Under the pieces are notes generated by a model. The model saw only the letters and a program-made list of their open reading frames with translations, was not told the DNA's origin and searched no databases. From Nageia nagi (Eukaryota > Pinophyta), in contig JBITNC010000001.1 in assembly GCA_050084985.1 (NCBI GenBank), positions 205,158,001 through 205,222,000 of the forward strand: a stretch of 64,000 bases of DNA, read 5' to 3'. Positions 1-11,440 of the stretch are shown here, one piece after another (within the stretch, counting starts at the first letter, position 1; each line of letters begins with the position of its first letter). Made by a program: the position numbers and the translations under genes.

Positions 1-1440
1 TAAATAAAATCAACCATAAAATTTCATGCCTTATGTACAAAAAGGATAATCTATTTCTCAAATAATTCCTTTACAACAAATGCCTCAACAAAAATAGATT
101 CAAATAATGTCACATCAATATCAAACTTCATATCAACAATCACAAGTTCAGTTACAACAACCCATATTTCAAAATAGGTATTTACCTATTCAACAACTAA
201 ATTCACTAGTTATTCAACCATATCAAAATCAACAAGTGGTTCTTCAATTTCAACAACAATCATATACTCAACAACCAAATCAACAAGCTATATCTTATCC
301 CTAAGTGCTAGGTAAATTACCAAATTTAGATCTTCCTTTTAATTGGGTAAGTCAAATTGTAGGAGATCTCAATCATCATAGAATGATCTATTATTTCACC
401 ACTTCATTTGTCCCAACTCCAAGATGATCTAAAAATCTAATTCAAAAAATTAATTATCACTTTTCTCATATGAAGTCAAGATTTTTTTCATCACCTCCAC
501 GTGAAAGTTTGACATGACAATTACCTTAGAAAATCTTACAAACTCATCTTCCACAATTTCAAATTGATAAATCCAATCCATATTTTTTGAACAATATCAT
601 GATGATAAATATGTAAAAATGCTATAGAGAAACCCATGTAAAGTTATGTCTCAAGTATTTTCATTACCTATGAAAATACAAGAGAAAATAGCTATGTCTT
701 ATTACAATGATCGAAACTTTGAAGCTTAGGTATTAAAACATAATGGGTATAAAGTAACTATTGAAATAGATGGCAAAAAAATATGGATGGAATTAGAGTC
801 AGAAATGAGTTTAATTCATTTGTTTCATATACATTAGCCTTATCAATGACCTAAAATTTCCCTAAATTGTTTTGATCATGTGAACATAAAGTATTGGGAA
901 TGAATCATATCACTTTTTAACATTGTTAATGACTTAGTAATTAAAAATAATACTTCTACAATCTCCAATCATGATATTATATGTGATTACACTTCACTTT
1001 TTAGTAAAACATGTTGTATCAATAATGCTATAAATAAAAAATTAAGATTTAAAAGGACACTTCAATGACTTAATTTATGAAAGAAAATAAAACATGAAGT
1101 CTATCCTACACATATTGAAAAGGATCACATGGATCAAACCATAAAGAATTTACAACCATGTTCACCATTATTTTTGTGTTTCCATTATTATGCATAGTCA
1201 AGTACACCATCACCTACTAAATTCTTTAATATTGGTAAACAATATTTAGATTCATCCATCAAACAAAGAGTTATCCAAAAGTATAAATCAAAACCAAAGG
1301 TATTTCAAGTGTTGTCACCACCATTAATTATTTATCACCCAGACATCAACCATCTATTCTTGGAATAGGGCCATATTATCTTCAATTGAATCCTCCATAT
1401 TATTATGTTTTGAAATAAAGAGGTTAGAACGTTGTTAAAA
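1..1440 (+). pseudogene. Decayed Gln-rich coding sequence, unrecognised
   Basis: The stretch 107-304 is an open frame of 65 codons made mostly of Gln, Tyr, Pro, Ser and Asn. Readable but frameshifted coding-like text continues to about 1380, for example around 640-830 and 1085-1370. I recognise no protease, RT, integrase or transposase motif. The composition resembles low-complexity spacers of plant retroelement polyproteins, but that is inference. The 5' end is cut by the window edge. It could equally be a decayed host gene. Confidence 0.3.
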
Positions 1441-2879
1441 GATCATCCCATAATATTTGAAAGACTAAAAAAAAAATTATATATACATATATATTATTTA
1501 TACTTAGAAGTATATAATTCTAAAGTGTCTTAGCTATAGGGTGTGCTATCCTATATATATATATCCCATTATTAAATTAGGGAATGTTATCCTTATTTGA
1601 TGAAAACTATGATAATTTAGATCACTTATCAATTTATATTTATATATTCTCCCATTTATTTATACCATTTGTACACATATTACATCACATATGTATGATT
1701 AACATAATATTGTTTAAAATTATCATCCTTGTAGCTTCTATTATGACATTTGATATCTAAATTTTAGTCAATTTAAATATGATAGATAAACATGTTTGAT
1801 ATCTTTAGAATATCATGAACTCAAACACTATTCTCACTTTTAAAATCTCAAGACAAATAGACATTGAATATTTTGAAGTATAGTTTTAAAGGAAATATTC
1901 TCCCATTATTTCTCTTCATCCTAAATAGTAAAAAAAAAAAGAGACTACAAAAAATAGAGAGAAAAGAAAAAAAAAAATGTTTGGGTCATTGCAGTATCCT
2001 TTATTGGGGCTATGGATGCTTGACTAGCAATAGAGCAAGGCTATAGTGGGATCTAGGGGTTAATCCTCATTAGGGCTATGGATGCATATCTGGTAATGAG
2101 GCATACCTAATGAAGAGGCAACATGTCCAAAGAAATTTTGACCATTGTATGCACATAAGAAGAATTGAATTTAAAATTATGATTTTAAAAATATTTAATT
2201 TATGGATGTCTAGAGAAGTAAATGAATATCACCATGCACACATGGGTTCAAGATAAACTTCTAACATTATGATTATATTTTATATCATCTCTAATTACGT
2301 AAATTAAGGTAAAAGAAATATCGATAAAGCTAGTTCATTGATTGTTTCTTTAATCATGTTATGTTATCAATATTATCCATAAATCCCAATATAAAATTAT
2401 CTTATTATTATTTAAATTGATAAGTGATCTTGTTGTTCTAGTTATCTTCTATATTTGTATACTATTTCTATCATATATTTATTTATATACATACATAGCC
2501 AAGAAATAGAAAATGATGCATTTGATTCCGCACTATTATGCTTAAAATATGTCATGTAAAATTTTATTTACAAAAATTTTATTGTCTAGTATTTTATATA
2601 ACCTTTATGATAATAGCATCAAAACATTTGAACATCATTTAATATATGAAGTCATCATAAACTTGAATATATAATCATAAGAAAAGATATCATCATATAC
2701 CTATCTACCAATATAAAACTACACATGACATCATCCCAAATATCCTCAACTACTCAATCATATAACATATCAAATCATAACATCTCAAATTACATCATCT
2801 CATAAAAAATATAAACATATAAAAATACATGATCTCATAAAGTATATAGTCTCATCATCATGATAAAAATACAATATGG
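1441..2879. other. No gene seen; AT-rich spacer
   Basis: I see no conserved coding motif on either strand. There is a short TA run near 1552-1564 and an imperfect duplication in which GGGCTATGGATGC occurs at 2007-2019 and again at 2073-2085 with related flanks, possibly part of an old LTR. The short open frame near 1864-2046 is A-rich and has no recognisable content. Confidence 0.4.
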
Positions 2880-2884
2880 GCATC

Positions 2885-3900
2885 CTCATGGATTACCCCA
2901 ACCACCAGATCCTCCTTAAGGACTACTCCAACCACTACCCTAACCTTGAGAACTATCATAATCTCTCTATGATCTGTTTGTCTCTCTAGTGCCGTGACTA
3001 AGAGTAATACCAATAAATCTTATAGGATTGGCTAGTCATGTAGCCCCCCGTAACTCTAATGATCTCATAATACCCTAGGAGGATGCCCAAGGTGTAGTAC
3101 CCCTATCAAGAGAGGCTCTTGATCTCGCTATCCTACTTGAAGAATCTACCATCCCCTGAACACTACTACTAGCTTGATAAGTAGATAAGTCAATAGGCAT
3201 ATAACTTAATGGAGGTATGGAATAATGCACTCTAAATGAAAATGCTGGTACACCTATAAACCAAGTTTGAATAATAGCACTATAATAATATCATTGCTAA
3301 CAAATGCTATGAATAAACATAAAATATATACTCTCTATACCCCTAAGAGTAGGTGCTACTCCCATCTGATGAGCCTGAACTCTTTGTAGTTATGCATGAG
3401 CCTCATCCCTCTCTTAATGATATTAATCCCTCTCAGCACTATATTTATACATGCATGAGTTGGCCTATGCTAACTGATATTTGAGCTCATAAATATCACC
3501 TAGTAAAGTATCAATACTAGGGATTTGAGTCATCAAGATATCAACTCTATCATCATCATCTCTTATTGGGGCAACTCCCTCCTTAGTTAGACTCATTGCT
3601 CTCTCCTCCAAAATAAAATCTATAGTAGCATCTATCATCCTCTCCTCTCTCTCACCTATGGTGACACCCACCTCCTCAACATCATCAACATGCTAAAGAA
3701 TGCATCTACCCTCTCCATCATTATCATCACCCTTTAACTCAACATGCCACCAAGCTTTAAACTCCTTATTAATGCTAATATCATCTACCCTAGTATCATC
3801 CTCAATTAATGCCTCCTCCTAGGTAAGATCTAACTCTGCATATACCAAAGATTGAGCACCATCCATTGGGATGGTACCCTCATGCTGATATAGCACTAAC
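2885..3900 (-). pseudogene. Unrecognised coiled-coil-like ORF remnant downstream of a Ty3 RNase H
   Basis: Read on the minus strand from about 3870 down to 2890, a mostly continuous frame encodes acidic and basic helical text. The longest open part is 3671-3465, with a tail (about 3470-3360) rich in Glu, Arg, Gln and Ala that looks like a coiled coil (SAERD...ERDEAHAQLQ). A Gly/Arg/Tyr-rich end follows near 2990-2880. No polymerase or integrase motif is present. It lies downstream of the minus-strand RNase H at 4.4 kb, so it is either a non-canonical 3' ORF of that element or part of another element. Function unknown. Confidence 0.35.
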
Positions 3901-4249
3901 AAAGGTGGAATGTCTTAGACGAAACCAAATTGGTTATGTACTTTACCAAATTAAAAAAACTCAAGAAAATTTGTTTATATGCCACTTAATACATGTGGCT
4001 ATCAATACTAGTAATCTCCCCTACAAGCTTAGCCCAAACTTGATAAAAGTGATAAGGTCTAAACCTCACCTGATCTAAAACTAATTGAGCTAGGATACAA
4101 TGGTAATAGACCACATATCACCTAACATCATCTGATGGATGAACATAAAATCATCATGCCATCAAATGATACCTTCCTCATACTCTAAATGGCTACCAAA
4201 ACTAGCCATAGGTAAGCTTGAAGGGTGAGCTATAGAAATATGCTTGTAA

Positions 4250-4652
4250 GCCCATGCCTTTTATGATGAAGAGGGTTATAACAAGACCCTCTACTAGCAA
4301 GTGCATTAGCTATTTATTTGTACCTCCTAAAAATAGATATAAAATTGATAGCCAAAAATGACTTCAATAAATCCTAGATTATATTCTTATAGGTCTTTAG
4401 ATAGTGATGTTTTGTACTAATCTAGTTTCTAACTTACTTTATGACCAATTCTGAATCACCATGGATAATTAGACATCTGATGCCCATACTAATTACTTTA
4501 GCTAACCTTGGATAAAGGGATTCATATTTTGTAGCATTATTTTTACAAATCCATGTGAATCTGAATGAGAATCTCTTCATATGTCCCTCTAGAGACTTGA
4601 ATACAACTCCAGCTCTAGATCCATGCTTACATCTAGTTTCATTAAAGTACAT
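4250..4652 (-). pseudogene. Ty3/gypsy RNase H domain, possibly the second RNase H of a Tat-type element
   Basis: The frame from 4652 to 4434 carries the RNase H signature: a Gly-rich first strand (GSRAGVVF), F-R-F-T-W, then N-N-A-T-K-Y-E-S where N-N-x-A-E-Y-E is usual, then GIRCLIIHGDSELVIK. The family needs D-E-D-D carboxylates. Here the first Asp appears lost (YFNETRC), the Glu of the helix is shifted, and the Asp of GDSELV is kept. Text after the stop down to about 4250 (ANALASRG near 4310) matches the usual continuation. The GDSELV form and the position resemble the additional archaeal-type RNase H of Tat/Ogre elements. It starts only about 250 bp after the protease, so an RT block seems deleted. 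Confidence 0.65.
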
Positions 4653-4904
4653 TTTCCATATCTCATGCTTTATTTCAATTGTGATAGAAATTATCTATGC
4701 ATTATCATATGAGCAGTAGTTTTCCATGCCAACATCCATGACCTGATAGTTCAAGCTATTTGCTAAATGAATTTTAGTTTTTAGGAGTGTTTCTCTTATT
4801 ATATCTCTTTTAAATACTTCCATAGGTTTAGGATCATTCATATAGTTATGCTATGTGATCTTCTTAAGATGAACACTTTTGGTGCCCTCATTTAGAATTT
4901 TTAT

Positions 4905-5300
4905 TTATTTATTTTGGAAGGGAAGTAAAAGATGAGAATAATCTAAAGCTAGGTACCCTCCCAATTTAGTAGTGAATTCTTTGGATAAACATGTTCCAAA
5001 TAGAGGTGGAAGATCAATAATAATGATATCTTGAATGACACAAATATCAAGGAATGCATTAAGGGTTATTGAAAATCCTTTAATACTACTGATAATATCT
5101 ATAGAGAAAAAATCTAAATGTATGACACCATCAATGCATTTGGTAATATACAAGTTCATTTCATTTGCAACAACAATAGGAATCATGGTAATAATAGCTC
5201 TAGTATCTATCATACAGTTATTGACCACCCAACCTTTTAATCAAAGGGAAAGATAGAATGGTGGGGTCTTCTTATACCTATGGGAGTTTGGGGGACATCA
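4905..5300 (-). pseudogene. Ty3/gypsy aspartic protease (retropepsin), active site altered
   Basis: Frame 5228-4905 begins with the retropepsin flap-side sequence, and the catalytic triplet region reads C-M-I-D-T-R-A, where D-T/S-G-A is expected. The Gly to Arg change would abolish dimeric protease activity. Hydrophobic strands follow (ITMIP, VVANEM) and a C-terminal LGGYLALDYSHLLLP. A readable lead-in (NVIFAIFNDVPQTP) extends to about 5300. In an intact element this enzyme cuts the Gag-Pol polyprotein. Neighbours: gag upstream at 6.3-7.1 kb and RNase H directly downstream, both on the minus strand. Confidence 0.7.
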
Positions 5301-6290
5301 TTAAATATTGCAAAAATAACATTTCCTTCACTTACCCTTTTTTATGTTTCTTTAGTTTTAAGGCTTCTTGCAAGAGATCTAATTGAATTGGTATCTTTAA
5401 TGCATCAAACATGGTCATCTTAGAAGGAGTTTTCTTTAGTTCTTCCATAATATTTAATGGAGCATATGGGATAGAATTACTTGATTTAGTTGGTTGATGT
5501 GCTTTGAATTGTTGAGTGGCCTTCTCTTTATGATGATTTGTAATGAAAGGATATCTTAATAGATTAGGCCTCTCTTTCTCTAGGACTTCTTTTCTAGTAG
5601 CAACGAGATTTGTTTCAGCAAAGACATTAGTACCTAGATTTTGAAAAACATTATTAGGGATTGATTTTATTGATGTTATAGTTGGACCAAAGGAGCCTTA
5701 ACTTGTTCAGGTTCAGGTTGTATTAGAACAAATTATTGATTTTTTTGAGAGATTTGGGGTTGTGGGGTAATCAAAGAAGAAGCTCTAGTTTAAACATAAT
5801 TAGATTGTTCTCTAGCATATCTTGAAAGCCAAAAATTTACAATGGTGAGATTAGTAGCAAGATATGAAGTAGGCTCCACCATCTAGTTTGAATGTAGGCC
5901 TAAATGTTGGTATTGATATATTGCACATGAGTCCAAAAAATGAGGAGCTAAACATGGAGGATACCATTCTATAATGCTAGGAGCATCACTTTATGTAGAA
6001 CTTGCCATAACAACATTTTCAATTGCTTTTAGTACAGTTGGTTGTTCTACCTAGTTTGCCTAGGTTGGAATATAGGCTAATACTAATTATCATATCTTTT
6101 GTAGTTGAAATATTGATTTTTCCTTTCTTGTAGAGTGAGCTTATTGGTAAGGTTTCTAATAGTCACCTCCAATTTTCTTATTCTTTCCTCCTCTAGATAT
6201 TTAGAATCCACATTTGTACTATTAGATGGAGGTGCAGGTAGTGCTAGTATTTGATTCAGAAGAGTAGGTTTAGGAGGAGGTGGTAAGGCT
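5301..6290 (-). pseudogene. Gag-protease spacer of the first minus-strand Ty3 element
   Basis: Frameshifted but coding-like minus-strand text joins gag to protease. A short charged helical stretch near 6205-6130 (LEEERIRKLEV, then LTNKLTLQERK) predicts a coiled coil, as often follows Ty3 gag. A Pro-rich stretch lies near 6350-6240. The rest, rich in Leu, Asn and stops, is not assignable. No zinc knuckle was found. Confidence 0.4.
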
Positions 6291-6299
6291 AGAAATCAA

Positions 6300-7060
6300 G
6301 GATGAGTAATTTATGGAGCTTATTTAGGTGGTAAACTAGGAAATAATGGCATAATAGTCCTTGGTTACATATTTCCAAAGTATACCAGAGTATGTTTAGA
6401 GGTCTTAGTAGTTTGGTAAACATTTAGCAAAGTATCTCCTGACATAACAATAAGCATATTACGATCTAGGAGAAAAGATTTCCTATAGTACACCAGAGCT
6501 TATGCATTCATTGGTCTAATCCTTATTGGAATGAATTTTCATGTTCTCTAAAATATGATATTGAAATCATCTATGGATTCATGAGGGTGTCTTCTAATAC
6601 ATACTATAAGACTAAGGGAGGTGCTATCATCACCATCTGCAGCAAATCTTTTAATCAAAGCTTGACACAACTCTCCTTATGAATTTATCAATTGAGAGTT
6701 AAGAGTTCTAAACTATTTATCAACTTTACCTTCAAAAGAGTGTGATAATAACCTAGACATCACCATTTTATTAGTGATATCAAATCTTAAATCCAATAAA
6801 GATACATCTTGACAATGTTCATATGGTCTCTTACCAGACCCATCATATTTGGAAAAAACTTTGAAGGCTACTTGAGGGATTGGAGGTGAATTGGTGGCAA
6901 CCACCAAAGGATGTCCATTATTCTAAGCAAAAAAATTAGTAGGTTGATTCATGCTTGAAGTGGTTGAATTAGGTGAAGGATTTTCTAGGGTTGAATTTAA
7001 AATAGCTAATAATGGGATAGCCTTTAAGGGAATTACAAGGGACATAACCTAGAAAATATT
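6300..7060 (-). pseudogene. Ty3/gypsy gag capsid remnant
   Basis: The open frame 6907-6713 contains FSKYDGSGKRPYEHCQD, matching the conserved start of plant Ty3 gag (F-x-K-Y-D-G-x-G-x-P-x-E-H). Directly downstream the frame goes on with ELCQALIKRFAADGDDS and then RRHPHESMDDFNI, the L-x-x-x-F, ...E-S-x-x-x-F block of the retrotransposon gag domain. One or two stops and small shifts interrupt it. Gag forms the virus-like particle in intact elements. The unit lies just inside a primer-binding-like site at 7184-7200, so the 5' end of the element is to the right. Confidence 0.65.
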
Positions 7061-7183
7061 TTATCTAGTCCTTCTTTTAAAAATTGATAGCTCTTGAAAT
7101 CTGGGCTATTTAAAGGAATTTCTATCATTACTTCTAGTAAGTATATGTTTTGGAGGTGCTAGGGTTCAAAATATTGATTGGTT

Positions 7184-7200
7184 GCTAGCAGAGTCACCAA
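7184..7200 (-). promoter_or_regulatory. Primer-binding-site-like sequence of the first minus-strand Ty3 element
   Basis: On the minus strand the sequence reads TTGGTGACTCTGCTAGC. This resembles the TGGyGACTCyGCTGG segment found just inside the 5' LTR of many plant Ty3 elements, where a tRNA primes minus-strand synthesis. It lies about 130-300 bp upstream of the gag frame in the right orientation. The tRNA identity is not asserted. Confidence 0.45.
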
Positions 7201-9240
7201 TAAGATAATAAGAACCTTATAATGTTTGAATAATGATAATTGATAGCCTATTAGATATAGCTATCTGGCCTATTTATGCCCACTATATATGGAATTTAGT
7301 TTGCATCCCATTGGGCATGCCAAAAATGGAACTTCTATGATTGATCGGTATAATGTAATCTCAAAGGGTTTGGTTTGGTTGAGTTCTCCATTGCCCATAA
7401 CAATAGGTTCCTTAAGAGAGAAAAAAGTGGTGGGGATGTGTTCATGTTAGTTTTCTACTCAATATTCAGGTTGTAGGTCAATTCTATAAATTGTGAAGGT
7501 TGAAAGTAATAGGAAAGAAATAAAAGGTAAAGAGTAACAAGAAAGAGATGAACACATTAAACTAAAAGTAAACAAAAACTATGTAGGTCAGGCATTATAG
7601 CATAGGTTAGAATCCATAACCAAGACAAAGAATAGCTAACTATCTTACCCATGGGGCCTTGTAATCATAACACATAGCACAACTTAATCAATAACATAAT
7701 ATTCACAAAGTGTAACAAACAACCACTTTTTTCAAAGGAAAAAAACATTATCAATTTGCATTATCATACATGAAAGTATCTTACAGACTTGGGAAAAGTT
7801 GCTAAAATGTATGACCTTTAGGACTTATAATAGTTCACTATTTATACATTTACATCCCAACTGAGTAGTTGTCTGTCACTAATATACATAAATATTCCTT
7901 TTGATTGAAAATAATAAGGAAAACTATTTACAATTAATATTACAACTGTGTCAAATTACACAGTAATCAAGTACCAATAGCACCATAGTTTGGGAATTTG
8001 AAATTTCTAAGCCATTGTACTAATTGAACCATAATATTCTTGACTTTTTATTGACTACTTTTTCCTAGTTCTATATCTGATTGAAGATGCACTTATATGG
8101 AACTTGATTGGTATGATCTGACACTATGCTCTATCGATAACTATCTACTTCTCCATAACTTATTAATGATCAACATTGTATTTCTAGTTACATAGAATAA
8201 AGAGGAAAATGAATAGTATATCATTGAAGTCTAAGAAGAAATTGATAGTATCATGTGGAAATGAATTGTATTCAACACATTTATAGAGCCTTGAGGGTCA
8301 AACACTCAAAATCAAGTGGACCTAGGCATTACTTCTTACTTATCATTATTCTTTTAGTCTAGCAAGTTCTATCTCTCCTTGTTGGGCTCTAGTGATGATT
8401 AGGTTGATCTTAGTACCCATGGAGTTTAGGCAAAATGTATGATGTCATCATAATCAATGGGCTTTGTTTGATTGTATTCATGTAGTATTTTCCACTATTC
8501 TTTATCCTGAGACCTACTAATTTCACTCAAAAATGGTGATGTCATTAATGAAAATTGATAGGATGTAATTGATCTACTTGCAATATTTCTTAAAAATTTT
8601 GATTATTGGGTTAATACTTTATGAACAATGGTAGGCTCCAATATCACCCACTATAGAGCAAATAGACCTTTTGAATTAAAATACTTAAGACTCACATATA
8701 CATAAATAGTTCCTAAATACTAACAATACCCAAAACTCTTTAGACTTGAGATAATATTTACAAAGAGGATAAATACATGTGAAAGGGGATAAGGAAGTGG
8801 GAGTTAAGAATAATTTATTGAAAATTATGAAATAATAAAGAATGCTAGAGCATTACTCCATCCTCATAGTGTAATTTTGGAAGGATATAAGTATAAAATA
8901 GTAATAAAATATACATACTGCTATTAACTAGGAGTGTCAACTCAACCAATGGTGTGAGATAAAATCTACTAATGGTGTGATACCTATCCTTCATCCAACT
9001 TGGTATGAGTGCCTTGATCATAATAATAATACAATTATTGCATGTGAAGTGTTGAAATTGTAATCGGTAAAACCACCAAGTCAAGTGGCCCATCACATCC
9101 ACATGCGAGTCATGTGTGCTAGGTACTTTGAAAAGTTAAAATTTGGCATGATGCTAGAATGAAAACACCTAAAGCAACATATATTTTAGATTGCAATATG
9201 CCATAGATGAAGTTCATGTGGCATATCAGTTACAAGATAT
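7201..9240. other. LTR-like or spacer DNA, no gene
   Basis: No conserved protein motif is visible on either strand. The position right of the primer-binding-like site and left of the integrase end of the next minus-strand element suggests this holds LTR sequence of one or both, but I could not find clear TG...CA ends. The part 8228-8500 is repeated in diverged form at 20.56-20.99 kb. The open frame near 8845-9102 has no recognisable content. Confidence 0.4.
8228..8500 (+). repeat. Diverged repeat, copy 1 (partner at 20.56 kb)
   Basis: The stretch contains ATGGAAATGA-like, ATTCAACACAT, then GAGGGTCA, CAAGTGGAC and TAGCAAGT in the same order and spacing as 20559-20700. Further along both copies share GTATGATGTCATCAT (8437 onward here). 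The pair flanks the 9.9-15.1 kb element, so they may be its LTRs or dispersed copies of one LTR family. Confidence 0.45.
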
Positions 9241-9412
9241 TAGACTCTAGAGCTTAATGAAATACAAGACTCTAGAGCTAATAGAACACAAGACTATGGA
9301 GCTTAATGAAACCAAAGACTTTGTAGCTAAATGAAATAGAAGACTCTAGAGCTAAGTGAAACACAAGACTATGGAGCTAAGTGAAACATAAGACTCTGGA
9401 GCTTTTAAAGAG
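9241..9412. repeat. 25-bp tandem repeat, about 7 copies
   Basis: Seven units begin AGACTCTAG, AGACTATGG or AGACTTTGT, followed by AGCT, a TAA-like stretch and GAAACACA, with spacing of 24-26 bp. The units are imperfect. It lies beyond the integrase end of the minus-strand Ty3 element, perhaps inside its 3' LTR or untranslated region. It is not an open reading frame. Confidence 0.8.
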
Positions 9413-9567
9413 GATACATATTTCATATAACTTTTGAAATGGATGAATGTAGAGATAAAATAGATGAAAATAAAAATATTGGAGTTTATTACTAATGACC
9501 TAACAACTCAAGGAAAACAAAAATACTTAAAACTTAAGAGTCAACCATGTCCTTTAAGATTTTCATC

Positions 9568-9569
<2 letters not shown>

Positions 9570-9602
<33 letters not shown>
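9570..9602. repeat. (AT)n microsatellite
   Basis: An uninterrupted AT dinucleotide run of about 33 bp. Confidence 0.95.
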
Positions 9603-9605
<3 letters not shown>

Positions 9606-9879
9606 TCATGACTATCGATGGGGATGGTTTTCATCTAGACAAGTGCTAGTGACCTAGTTTTCACTCATTTGACTACCATCACAATTAGTTTTCACCATGA
9701 CTCATGTCAACTTTGTTATCAAAATTGACTTATTATCCCTTTTTTGGTGTTGATTAGGTTTGTTTGATAGAGGAAGATGATTCTCTCTTAACCAAACATA
9801 AGTTTTTTTCTTTAAGCTTCTTGCTAAATTCCTCTTTCCTTAATTATAGAGTCTTGTGTTGGAGCTGGTAGCCATTTAC

Positions 9880-10971
9880 TAATAAAATTCTTTTGGATCC
9901 ATCAATTGGCTATAGTCACATTATCCCATTGTTGAAAACGTATAAGATTTTTTAGGGACCTAACTAATGTATCTACAATTTCACCATGAAATCCTAGTTT
10001 TGAGAATAAAAAAGAAAGGCCCAAGTTCTAAGATGAAACTAAATATTTTTCAAATTTTTATCATACTAAATTTTCTTATGTGATTGAATGATTTTGAATG
10101 CTAGTTCATCCAATTCATTTAGCTATAATTCATGATTTCTTTCTATACACCAATTCATAGGGAGTGAAGCCAATGGTAGTTTTATAGGTTGTATTTTATG
10201 CCAATAGTGCTTTAAGATGTCTCATTACCTAGTCCTTTCCATGAGAAGTAATGGTTTTAGTCAATATATTCTCTAAACCCCTGTTGGTAACTTCCACTTG
10301 ACAATTGGTCTATGGATTATATGGTGAAACCTTTTGTATTCTAGATATCATAGTGATTCATAAAGTGTTTTTATCATGTTTGAAATAAATTGAGTTACTT
10401 GATTAGAAATCAAGAATATAGGGGCTCCAAATTCTTGCATGATATTATTGTATAAGAAATCGACAACCATTTCTTCCTTTCCTACATAAGGATGCACACT
10501 TCTACCCATTTGGTAGGGTAATTAGTACAAACTAATATATGCTTTTTAACTTGCAAATGAGGGTTTATTGGCCCAAAATAATACATGCCCCAACATTCAA
10601 AATGTTCTAATACCATTTAGGGATGTTGGAGCATTTGTGTGGTGGGGTATTAGTCTTCATGGAATTTGAAATTGGTTGCATTATTACACATAGACTTTTA
10701 TATCCTTATGCATGGAAGGCCAATAATATCCAACCCCAAGAACTTTATGAATTACTCTTCTCAAAGTAGTTCCCTCTAGTTGGATCATCATGGAAAGCTT
10801 TATTACATCAAATACTTCATCATGTATATATCTTTGTAGAACATGATTAGGATAATACTTGAATAATAAACCATCAACCCATTTTAATGTTGCACTTTTT
10901 TTAATCAGGTTCTTTCTTTTTTTTGGAGAAAGATAAGAAGGTACTTTCTCTAAAGCTAAATAGTTAGCCAT
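9880..10971 (-). pseudogene. Ty3 integrase remnant
   Basis: The open frame 10971-10684 holds the N-terminal zinc-binding (H-H-C-C) region: YIHDEVF..., then RVIHKVLGVGYYWPSMHKDI, the typical end of the Ty3 H2C2 domain. The core follows in broken frames: HILVCTNYPTKWVE near 10,550 (first catalytic Asp replaced by Asn in T-N-Y) and FLISNQVTQF near 10,410, where S-D-Q-G-T-Q-F is expected. So both visible catalytic Asp positions read Asn. Integrase inserts element cDNA into the genome. Readable text fades near 9.9 kb. Confidence 0.7.
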
Positions 10972-10999
10972 AAATGCAAACTAAGGGGATTGGGTGAAA

Positions 11000-11440
11000 A
11001 TAACAAACAACTTTTTATCAAGAAAAGAATCTTCTACAAGATCATCACTACCTACTATATTCACTTGAGATAGAAAATTTACGATCATATTATCTTTATT
11101 AGGTTTGTCTATGATAGTCATATTGAATTCTAGTAGCAATAATAATCATATGATAATTCGACCACTTACCACTAGTTTATTCATTATATACCTAATGGCT
11201 GCATGACTAATATGCACAAAAACCTGATATCCAATGATATAGTGACATAATTTATTAATGGAATAGATCATTGCCAAGAATTTTTACTCCATTATGGTGT
11301 AATTTTTCTTAGCTCCAATTAAATTTTTACTTATGTAAGATATAACATAATTACATTTATTCTCATCTTCTTTCCCTAGTAAAACTCCAATGGAATTGTT
11401 GGAAGCATATATATAAATATTGGTAGCTTCTAATTAGGAC
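11000..11440 (-). pseudogene. Ty3 RNase H remnant
   Basis: Directly after the RT thumb, the minus strand reads YASNNSIGVLLGK (first catalytic Asp changed to Asn), then YVISYISKNL, NYTIMEXKFLAMIYSINK (E kept) and the D/N-x-x-V-x-x-H-x-A-I-R-Y-I-M-N-K block. This is the classical RNase H of Ty3 pol, which removes the RNA strand during reverse transcription. It flows without a gap into the integrase linker (DKPNKDNMIVNFLSQV near 11,115). Confidence 0.65.
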
